A DNA stretch of 12,696 nt, taken from contig JASFPJ010000068.1 in the NCBI GenBank assembly GCA_050116035.1, positions 1-12,696 of the forward strand, written 5' to 3'. Source of the stretch: SOIA01 sp050116035 (lineage in GTDB: Bacteria; Acidobacteriota; Aminicenantia; Aminicenantales; Aminicenantaceae). Position numbers and translations under genes: made by a program. The notes beneath the pieces are model-generated. The model had not been told where the DNA came from and searched no databases. It worked only from the letters and a program-made list of their open reading frames with translations. Positions 1-6,738 of the stretch are shown here, piece by piece (the first letter of the stretch is position 1; each line of letters begins with the position of its first letter).

Positions 1-129
1 TGAGTGGGGCGGCCAGGGCCAGACCATGTCCGGATGAAAGATAGTCAGGAGCAGCTCAGCATCCTGAATGTCCCAGGCTCTGGTTTCTCTGTTGACAATC
101 TCTTCGATTTCTTTTTTCACTTCTTCCAT
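1..129 (-). CDS. NTF2/SnoaL-like (DUF4440-type) protein, N-terminal fragment
   Basis: Only the first 43 codons are present; the gene runs off the left edge. The start at 129 is preceded by a good Shine-Dalgarno site (AAGGAGA, 136-142). The peptide begins with a charged amphipathic helix (MEEVKKEIEEIVNRETRAW) followed by D-x-x-x-LL-x-x-FHPDMVWPWPP. The pattern of an N-terminal helix, a Trp, then 'FHPDMVWPWP' resembles small cone-shaped alpha+beta proteins of the NTF2/SnoaL superfamily, as I recall the family. Members are cytoplasmic and bind or isomerise small molecules, but the family is too diverse to name a substrate from this fragment. It lies 419 bp beyond the RND gene, so it is probably a separate transcription unit. 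Confidence 0.7.
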   Translation of the reverse strand, partial: MEEVKKEIEEIVNRETRAWDIQDAELLLTIFHPDMVWPWPPHS

Positions 130-548
130 CTAAGTTCTCCTTACCGTTCGAATTCCCTTTTGGTGTATTAAAGGTGTGAGAGGTCGATCAATTAATTTTT
201 TCACCATCTTATTCTATCATGTCTTTCTTGCATTGTGTGGATTGTATTTTTACGCAGTTCTGTGTCCTGAGTTCAAACATGAATAGTATTGCAGCAAGAG
301 ACCAGGTTTTTGGTTTTGGTTGAAGCCAGATCTTGACAAAGATAGATGTCTGAATATGCCTGTTGAGTTCCTCAGCCTGAATCAGTTATTCTTATCGGCT
401 GGATTTTCTTTTGGCTGCGAGCTCAAATATAAGGCAGAAACTGATAAACGTGCAGAATAGTAATGCGGTCAGTTTATCCCTCCCTTTTTGGGTTTGTGAG
501 CCTCAACATCTTTCCTTCTATCTAGACATCCATTCAAAGGGAATGGCT
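130..548. other. Intergenic region between the RND pump gene and the NTF2-like gene
   Basis: No convincing gene is seen on either strand in these 419 bases. On the minus strand a 23-codon ORF starts near position 280 but has no ribosome binding site. A possible promoter for the left-hand gene is an extended -10 (TG-A-TAGAAT, minus strand, 211-219) with no clear -35 box. A short perfect hairpin follows the RND stop codon and is listed separately. Confidence 0.5.
530..546 (-). terminator. Short hairpin just after the RND stop codon, possible 3' end
   Basis: Two bases beyond the TAA stop of the RND gene, the minus strand reads CCATTC-CCTTT-GAATGG, a perfect 6-bp stem with a 5-base loop. No T-tract follows, so it is not a canonical intrinsic terminator. 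It could protect the mRNA 3' end or be chance. It is the only end-of-operon signal I see. Confidence 0.3.
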
Positions 549-3500
549 TTATGCTTTCTTGAGCCACCTCTCTTTTCCCAGCTTGGCCAGAGCTTCATAC
601 AGGACGGGGACGACAATCAACCTGAGCAGGATGGCAAAGAAAAATCCTCCGATGTAGACCACGGCCAACGGACGGTGGAGCTCCGCTCCTGTGGTCACGA
701 TTAGAGCCAAAGGAAGAACACCAACGATCATCACCATATCGGTCATCAGGATGGGTCTGAATTTCGTTATAGCTCCTTCGAGTACTCCTTCACGCAGGGA
801 GAGACCCTGGCGTCTGAGGTCATTGATCTTGGCCACAAGGATGATATCGTTCTGCACGCAGATGCCAAAGAGAGCGATCAATCCAATGGTGGAAGAGACG
901 TTAATCGTCTGCCCTGCGATTAACAGTCCGAGGATACCTCCAATCAAAGTCGTGGGGATGTTCATTATGATGAGAAGTGCCTGCCGGATGGAGCCGAACG
1001 AAGAAAAAAGAACAACAAAGATGATCAGGATAACAATAAGCATGAGTACTGTGAGATGCCTCAAAGCTCTTTGCTGGCTCTCAAACTGGCCACCAAAAGT
1101 GACAAAATATCCAGCAGGAAGTGTAATATCTCGGTCGATTCGTACCTGCGCTTCCTTGACAAAACTTCCAATGTCGCGTTCGACCACATTGCAGAGGATG
1201 ATTTTTCGCCGCATGAGATTCTCTCGGAAAATCGTCTGGGGACCTTCGCTTTTGCTGATCTCAGCCAGCTGGGAGAGGGGGATCCTTTCTCCGTTGGGCG
1301 CATCCACGAGAAGATTTTTTATGGCTTCTTCGTCATTCCGGTATCTATCCGGAAGCCGGATAAGGACGGCAGTGATTCTGTCCGGCTCGTAAACATCGGT
1401 CGCTTCTATCCCGTTGAGAGCGGTTTCAATCACATCGGCCACGTCACTCACAGGAATCCCGTAGCGGGCCAGTTTTTCCCTGTTTAACTTGACGATTAGT
1501 TGAGGGATTCCTGTTGTCTGCTCGATCTGCAAATCCGCCACTCCTTTAATCTCAGCCATGACATTCCGGATTTCCTCAATTTTTTCGTTGAGGGTGTCCA
1601 AATCCTGCCCGAAAAGTTTCACGGACAACTGCCCCTCTGTCCCTGTCAGCATTTCCGCCAGTTTATTGGCTATTGGCTGCTCGAAAATGTAAGCCACTCC
1701 AGGCAGTTTACCCAATTCTTTTCGCATCCCTTCTGTGATTTCTTCGAACCCTCTCTTGCGCTTTTCTCTGGGGAGAAGCTCAATACAGTAGTGGCTGTGG
1801 TTAACGGGATGGAGATGTTCGGAGGCTTCGGCTGTACCGGTTGTCCTGGATACGGAGATTACTTCGGGAAAAGACAGGAATATTTCTTCGATTTTAGTGC
1901 CCATTTTGACAGACTCATCCAGCGAGGTTTCAGGAAGCATGACAGTAGATGCCATGATGGCCCCTTCATCCAGAGGAGGGACAAATTCTCTGCCCAGGAA
2001 GGTGTGGGCGACAGCCGCGCCCAGAATGAGAATCACGAATACAATGATGATGATCTTCTTTTGGTCAAGGGCTTTAGCGAGGATAAGGCGGTATTTCTGC
2101 GTGAGGAATTCAGTCGCCGGATTTTTTCGTTCTTTGAGATGCCTTTCGGTCAAAAAGACAGAGGCCAGGACCGGCTTGAGAGTCAGGTTCAAGATTAACG
2201 AACCGAAAAGCGCAGCGGCCACAGCAAAAGCAGTAGGACGGAACATGGCTCCTTCGATTCCGGTGAGAGTGAGCAGAGGTAGAAAGACCAGAATGATAAT
2301 CAAGTTTGCGGAGAAGAGATACTTACCGACATCTCTGGCGGCTTCTGAAGTGAGCTCTAGAGTGGAGGCCTGACCCTTTTTTTCCTTGAGCACCCGGAAT
2401 ATGTTTTCGACCATTATGATCGAGCCGTTGGCCACTTTTCCGATGCCGATAGCTAATCCTCCGATGGACATTACTGTCAGGTCAATATTAAAAATATCCA
2501 TGAAAACGAAAGCAATCAGGATGGAGAAGGGAATGGTTAAGGAGGCGATGAGGGAGCTCCGTAAGTTCCACATGAAAAAGATCATGACCAGGATGATGAG
2601 GATGGCCCCTTCCAGGATAGAGACTTCAACATGGCTTATAGATTTCAGTATGAGTTTCGACTGGTCATAGAATGGCTTGATTTTGATTTTTTCGGGGATG
2701 TCTTTGGCAATCCGAGCCAGGGCTTCTTTGATGTTTCGGATGGCCGTGAGCGTGTCTCCTCCGTATTGTTTTTCAACAGTGACATAAACCGCTTCCTCGG
2801 CATTATGGCTTCCAGCGTCTCTCCTGAATTTTCCTCCGATCTTCACGTCAGCGATGTCTTTGACATAAACAGGGACGTTTTCACGGGAGGTGATGACGAT
2901 GTTTTTGATATGATCCAGGGTTTCGATCCGTCCCAGTCCTTTGATCAGGGTTTCCTGGGCGCCCTTGATGATGATACCCCCGGAGAAATTCCGGTTGCTG
3001 TTTTCTATGGCGTCTCTGACTTCGTTGATGGCGATGTCGTAGTGATGGAGCATCTCTGGTTTGAGATAGACCTGGAACTGTTTAATAAAGCCGCCCAGGT
3101 TGATGACAAAGGAAACTCCCGATACTCCCTGGAGCCTGTAGCGAATCGTCCAGTCGGCTATCGATCGCAGCTCCATGGGATCTGTCTCCTCACCGGTGAC
3201 TGCGAACTCAAAAATCTCTCCCATCCTGGAGGAGACCGGTCCAAGTATGGGCCTGGATGTTCCGATTGGAAGTCGTCCGGCGATAAGCTCGAGTTTTGAG
3301 GAGACGATCTGACGGGCCAAATAGATATCCGTGCCCCAGTCGAATTCCACGGTGACAACTGAATCTCCTGTAGTAGATTCTGATCTGACTCGGGTGACGA
3401 GCGGAGCTCCGTTGAGCAGACTTTCCAGGGGGAAAGAAATAAGCCTCTCCACGTCTTCTGCAGCCATGCCCTCATTCTCGGTGATAATCTTGACAAGGGG

Positions 3501-3632
3501 AGCATTGAGATCGGGATAGATGTCTTTGGGCATCCTGATGTAAGCGATCACACCCCAAACGGACACAAGAATGATCAGGAGTACAGTCAGCAACCTGTGT
3601 TTCAGGGCATAATCAATGATTTTATCTATCAT
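549..3632 (-). CDS. RND efflux pump, inner-membrane permease (CzcA/CusA-like heavy-metal efflux family)
   Basis: A 1027-aa inner-membrane transporter of normal family length. TM1 is at about residues 12-32, followed by a periplasmic porter domain, TM2-TM6 at about 335-500, a second periplasmic half, and TM8-TM12 at about 850-1015. In the second porter half the segment KLAEMLTG places Glu660 where CzcA-type pumps have Glu and the Cu/Ag pump CusA has Met, pointing to the divalent-metal branch rather than the Cu(I)/Ag(I) branch. A His/Cys cluster (H606, H608, H612, H614, C616) lies near the strand that carries CusA M623. TM4 is odd: it reads GIGKVANGSIIMVEN, so the usual proton-relay Asp is Asn402, the earlier Asp of CzcA is Gly, and Lys399 is nearby; TM10 carries Asp929 (VQNDII). 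The start at 3632 has GGAG eight bases upstream. It is the third gene of a C-B-A efflux operon, 61 bp after the adaptor. Membership of the RND superfamily is certain; the substrate is not. Confidence 0.95.
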   Translation of the reverse strand: MIDKIIDYALKHRLLTVLLIILVSVWGVIAYIRMPKDIYPDLNAPLVKIITENEGMAAEDVERLISFPLESLLNGAPLVTRVRSESTTGDSVVTVEFDWGTDIYLARQIVSSKLELIAGRLPIGTSRPILGPVSSRMGEIFEFAVTGEETDPMELRSIADWTIRYRLQGVSGVSFVINLGGFIKQFQVYLKPEMLHHYDIAINEVRDAIENSNRNFSGGIIIKGAQETLIKGLGRIETLDHIKNIVITSRENVPVYVKDIADVKIGGKFRRDAGSHNAEEAVYVTVEKQYGGDTLTAIRNIKEALARIAKDIPEKIKIKPFYDQSKLILKSISHVEVSILEGAILIILVMIFFMWNLRSSLIASLTIPFSILIAFVFMDIFNIDLTVMSIGGLAIGIGKVANGSIIMVENIFRVLKEKKGQASTLELTSEAARDVGKYLFSANLIIILVFLPLLTLTGIEGAMFRPTAFAVAAALFGSLILNLTLKPVLASVFLTERHLKERKNPATEFLTQKYRLILAKALDQKKIIIIVFVILILGAAVAHTFLGREFVPPLDEGAIMASTVMLPETSLDESVKMGTKIEEIFLSFPEVISVSRTTGTAEASEHLHPVNHSHYCIELLPREKRKRGFEEITEGMRKELGKLPGVAYIFEQPIANKLAEMLTGTEGQLSVKLFGQDLDTLNEKIEEIRNVMAEIKGVADLQIEQTTGIPQLIVKLNREKLARYGIPVSDVADVIETALNGIEATDVYEPDRITAVLIRLPDRYRNDEEAIKNLLVDAPNGERIPLSQLAEISKSEGPQTIFRENLMRRKIILCNVVERDIGSFVKEAQVRIDRDITLPAGYFVTFGGQFESQQRALRHLTVLMLIVILIIFVVLFSSFGSIRQALLIIMNIPTTLIGGILGLLIAGQTINVSSTIGLIALFGICVQNDIILVAKINDLRRQGLSLREGVLEGAITKFRPILMTDMVMIVGVLPLALIVTTGAELHRPLAVVYIGGFFFAILLRLIVVPVLYEALAKLGKERWLKKA

Positions 3633-3693
3633 CTTGATTTCTCCGTATATTCTTTTTAATCAGTCGAATACTTATTACTGGTTTCATTGATAA

Positions 3694-4986
3694 TCAATGT
3701 ATCCCCGCTTTCTTCAGGATCTCGTCGTACAATTTTGATTTGAGCTGGTAGTTTCCTTTGGTGACCACTTCATCCCCTTCCTGGATACCGTTTAAGATTT
3801 CCACGTAACCACCTTCTTTGGTCCCGATCTCGACGATGACCGGAAGGTATTTACCGTCTTTTTTCAGAAAAACGAGCTTTTCATCCTTTTCATCAAGGAT
3901 GGCTTCTTCGGATACGACTAAAACCGCAGTCTGGTGATTGAGGTATATCTTTATATCGGCGAACATCCCTGGCTTGAGCTTATACTCCTTGTTTTCCACT
4001 TCGGTGCGCACGGTGATAGTTCGCGTTTCTTCCTTGAGAACGTCACTGATGAAGCGGATTTTTCCCATGAAGGATTCTCCCGGGTAAGCGGGAACGGAAA
4101 TTTCAACATCCTGTCCGATTCTGACTTTGGCCACATCTTTTTCGTAGATTTCTGCGTCGATACAGAGAACCGTGGGGTCCAGAATAGTTAATATTTCGGT
4201 TTCCTGGTCGATCATTGCGCCCAGGATGGCTTGGTTTTCGATGATTTTTCCGCTGATCGGAGCATAAAGAGCGATGATGGGATTGATCTGATGTGTTTCA
4301 GAGATGGCTTTTACCTGCCTTTCGGTAAATCCCAGAACATGAAGCTTTTTCTCCGCCGCATTCAGGCTGGCTCCAGCGACTTTTAGTTCAGACTCTGCCG
4401 TTATATAATTCTTCTTGGCTCCAACTCCCCGGTCGAAGAGCCTTTTCTCTCTTTCGAAATTCACCTTGGCTAATTCGTGATCAGCCATTGCCTTGTAGAA
4501 ATCTGACTTGGCTGTTCCGACTTCTTCACTCTGCAGAGTGATGAGTGTTTGGTTCTTTTTCACCCAGTCGCCTATGCGCACATGGATCTGGGAGATTCTC
4601 GCTGGAAAGGCGTAGCTGACGATGGCTTTTCTCAAGGGATGAGCCAGGACCTTGCCCATGACCATCAAGTGGGACCTCATCGACTGGAACGTCGCCTTTT
4701 CTGTCTGGATTTCGATCATCTCCATTTCAGCCTTGGAAAGCACAACAATCTCGTCCGGTCCCCAGGCTCGTTGTCCTCTTTTTCCCAAAGCTCTCTGTCC
4801 GAATCCTCTCCCGACCGCTTTCTGTCTCGCTCGTCTTCCCTGTCCAAGGCCAGTGTCGGTATCTTGAGTGACAGCGGCTTGCTCTTGTGTCCCTTCTTTC
4901 TCTTCACTTCTGCGATGTTTCCCGCAGGACATTCCCCATCCCAGCAAGATAATGATCAAGAAAATATGGATAAACTTTTTTTTCAT
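3694..4986 (-). CDS. RND periplasmic adaptor (membrane fusion protein, CzcB/HlyD-like)
   Basis: A 430-aa adaptor that links the inner-membrane pump to the outer-membrane channel. The N-terminus has a lysine start, a hydrophobic stretch and a Cys in GMSC (C21), a plausible though imperfect lipobox, so it is probably an inner-membrane-anchored lipoprotein. An Arg/Gln-rich linker follows (about residues 35-75). The rest has the adaptor order: beta-barrel start, biotinyl-lipoyl half-motif (RISQIHVRIGDWVKKNQTL, about 130-150), a short alpha-helical hairpin (about 155-220), lipoyl second half (APISGKIIENQAILGAMI), beta-barrel (PAYPGESFMGKIRFIS) and a membrane-proximal C-terminus. No His-rich metal-binding N-terminus like that of some CzcB proteins is seen. 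The start has GGAGAAAGACA before ATG, and its ATG overlaps the TGA of the channel gene (ATGA, 4983-4986), indicating translational coupling. Confidence 0.93.
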   Translation of the reverse strand: MKKKFIHIFLIIILLGWGMSCGKHRRSEEKEGTQEQAAVTQDTDTGLGQGRRARQKAVGRGFGQRALGKRGQRAWGPDEIVVLSKAEMEMIEIQTEKATFQSMRSHLMVMGKVLAHPLRKAIVSYAFPARISQIHVRIGDWVKKNQTLITLQSEEVGTAKSDFYKAMADHELAKVNFEREKRLFDRGVGAKKNYITAESELKVAGASLNAAEKKLHVLGFTERQVKAISETHQINPIIALYAPISGKIIENQAILGAMIDQETEILTILDPTVLCIDAEIYEKDVAKVRIGQDVEISVPAYPGESFMGKIRFISDVLKEETRTITVRTEVENKEYKLKPGMFADIKIYLNHQTAVLVVSEEAILDEKDEKLVFLKKDGKYLPVIVEIGTKEGGYVEILNGIQEGDEVVTKGNYQLKSKLYDEILKKAGIH

Positions 4987-6248
4987 TGTCTTTCTCCTTC
5001 AAGGCTTTGACTGCCTACGGATTTCTCCAGGGCAGCCAGAGCTGTGTCATAGTTGAAGAGGGCGTCAGCATAAGATTTTCTCGTTTCCAAAAGAGTTCTG
5101 CGGGCTTCGATCAGTTCTATACCGCCGATTTCCCCTTCCTGGAAGCTGAAGAGGAACATGTTGTAGACTTCTTCGGCTTGAGCGAGCATTTCTTCTTCGA
5201 AGAGCTGAATCTGGTTGGCGGCTGTGACCGCATTCATGTACGATTCTTCCACTTCGAGAGTGATGGCGTTTTTTAAGTGTTCCTCTTCCCTTTTCAGCGC
5301 ATTGATGTTAGCCTGGGCTTCAGCGATCTCGCCTTTTTTCGGCTGCCAGAAAAAGAGAGGAATGGGAAGAGAAAAATTGACATCCCAGGTCTTTCCCTCG
5401 CCTTCTATCCAGTGCTGGGACACGCCGATATCTACATCTGGGAGATAGCTCAAATAACCCTGTTTTTTCTGGAGCGATTCTCGTTGGAGAGAAAGGTTTA
5501 TTCTTTTGATTTCAGGGCGAAAAGCCAGAGCTCTCAGGATCAGCTTCTCCAGGTCGAGGCTAATGGATGCTCTTTTGAGTTCCCCTTTGACTTCCAGGGG
5601 CGAGTATTTTTTTCTTGCCAGGAGAAAATTCAACATGGCTTTGGCCAGTCGGACATCATTATTGGCGACTCTGACTTCATTGGCCGCCTTCGCGGCTTCC
5701 ACGCGAGCTCTTAGGGCTTCGACCTTGGCCACATCCCCGGCGCTAAACTTGACCTCCGCTTTGCTCAGGAAATCCTGGGCCAGCTCTAAATCCTGCTCGG
5801 CATACTTCAGTTTTTCCTGGGCCAGAAGCAGATTGTAGAAGGCCTGTTTCACCTGGAAGACAACATCCAGCTTAAGGAGTTCAATTTCCTGCATGAGTTC
5901 GTCTGATTCTCTGGTGGCGATTTTTCCCCTCACAGACCTTTTGCCGGGAAATTCGAGGCTCCAGCTTCCTCCGAAATAGGTTTCGGCTTGATTCTTAAAA
6001 TCAAAGAATTTGGGCTGCAGATCGGAGTCATAATCTAAAGAAGGCTGAGGAAGGGCTTTGGCTTGTTTGATCCGGGCCAGAGATGCCTGGTATTGTTGAA
6101 GAGCGGATAAAACCAGTGGGTTTTGAGAAATAGCGATATTGATACACTGTTCCAAAGTGAGGTCATTATTTCCCTCTGTCTGAGACCAGAGAGGGCTGCC
6201 GATTAACAGTACTGTTATGAGTGGTATGAATAATTTTCTTCTCATCAT
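4983..6248 (-). CDS. TolC/CzcC-family outer-membrane factor
   Basis: A 421-aa outer-membrane channel subunit of typical length. The signal peptide occupies about residues 1-23 (RRK, then a hydrophobic core, ending near LWSQ). The mature part shows the two repeated OEP halves (about 28-215 and 222-410), each with long, Ala/Glu/Leu-rich coiled-coil helices; LTLEQCINIAISQNP is the usual first-helix motif. The trimer should form the outer-membrane exit duct for the adaptor and RND pump that follow. Two ATG codons are adjacent (6246-6248 and 6243-6245). AGGAGG (6253-6258) lies 4 bases from the first and 7 from the second, so Met2 may be the true start; the difference is one residue. The gene follows the small CxxC protein by 65 bp and overlaps the adaptor gene by 4 bp. 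Confidence 0.93.
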   Translation of the reverse strand: MMRRKLFIPLITVLLIGSPLWSQTEGNNDLTLEQCINIAISQNPLVLSALQQYQASLARIKQAKALPQPSLDYDSDLQPKFFDFKNQAETYFGGSWSLEFPGKRSVRGKIATRESDELMQEIELLKLDVVFQVKQAFYNLLLAQEKLKYAEQDLELAQDFLSKAEVKFSAGDVAKVEALRARVEAAKAANEVRVANNDVRLAKAMLNFLLARKKYSPLEVKGELKRASISLDLEKLILRALAFRPEIKRINLSLQRESLQKKQGYLSYLPDVDIGVSQHWIEGEGKTWDVNFSLPIPLFFWQPKKGEIAEAQANINALKREEEHLKNAITLEVEESYMNAVTAANQIQLFEEEMLAQAEEVYNMFLFSFQEGEIGGIELIEARRTLLETRKSYADALFNYDTALAALEKSVGSQSLEGERQ

Positions 6249-6313
6249 TCGACCTCCTCGTAGGTATAAATCGGAAAACGTGAAGATTAAGAAGCGATTT
6301 CAGTAGAGAAAGT

Positions 6314-6592
6314 CTAGATGAGAGGAGGAGACCGAGAAGTGGGGTGGATGAAGAATATATGTTTATACTGGAAAGATTCGAATGAATTCAGTGTTTCCAG
6401 GATAAAAAGTGGAGGGAGTAGGCAGAAATTGATGTGGTTGGTGGCAATAGTCGAGTTCTGGAAATGGCAGGCCGGACAAAAATGAGAAGAATGAACTTTT
6501 TTTTCACAATGGGAGAAATTTACTAGAAGAGTGACGAACAGGAAGGCGAAAAGAAAAGCTACATTAAATAGCTTTTCATGTTTTTTACCCAT
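6314..6592 (-). CDS. Small membrane-anchored or secreted CxxC protein, copy 1 (unknown function)
   Basis: 92 aa with a basic start, one hydrophobic segment (residues about 8-26, signal peptide or anchor), then a Cys/His-rich part: H28, C29, H34, H37, C39-P-A-C42, H43, and a C-terminus PTSRSPPLI. It aligns without gaps over all 92 residues to the second small protein in this window (9130-9408); I count about 48 identical positions, including CPAC-x-FQ-x-ST-x-AT and PTSRSPP. Conservation in two copies shows that it is a real gene. A short exported protein with H..CPxC and a terminal R-x-PP recalls the DUF2946-like proteins often found beside TonB receptors and metal genes; this is from memory and untested. 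No Shine-Dalgarno site precedes ATG 6592, and the promoter places the transcript start only a few bases upstream, so the mRNA may be nearly leaderless. It precedes the efflux channel gene by 65 bp. Confidence 0.8.
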   Translation of the reverse strand: MGKKHEKLFNVAFLFAFLFVTLLVNFSHCEKKVHSSHFCPACHFQNSTIATNHINFCLLPPLFILETLNSFESFQYKHIFFIHPTSRSPPLI

Positions 6593-6601
6593 CTAGAGAA
6601 A

Positions 6602-6630
6602 ATATTAGAGAAAAGACAGAAGGAAGTCAA
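6602..6630 (-). promoter_or_regulatory. Sigma-70-type promoter for small CxxC gene copy 1 and the efflux operon
   Basis: Minus strand: -35 TTGACT (6625-6630), 17-base pyrimidine-rich spacer, -10 TAATAT (6602-6607). The predicted transcript start is near 6594-6596, only 2-4 bases before the ATG at 6592. The AAGTTGAC context and the T/C-rich spacer match the promoter of the other small CxxC gene (9446-9474). No terminator is visible between the upstream receptor gene and this site, so readthrough is also possible. Confidence 0.7.
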
Positions 6631-6738
6631 CTTATATAATTCTTGAGGGTTTTGAAACGGGAGAGAAAGTATGTAGATTAGAGTGCAGGATTTTTGGTGT
6701 TTTTATAAATTATTTGCTGTTTGCGGTACCCCCTGCTT

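Noticed and set aside
208..282. 23-codon minus-strand ORF in the gap left of the RND gene
   Set aside because: No ribosome binding site and no resemblance to a known protein; the length is expected by chance.
1500..2198. Long plus-strand ORF of 232 codons opposite the RND gene (others at 691-1392 and 2631-3299)
   Set aside because: They are antisense to a confidently identified pump gene, are low-complexity in character and match no family; they are shadows of the real gene.
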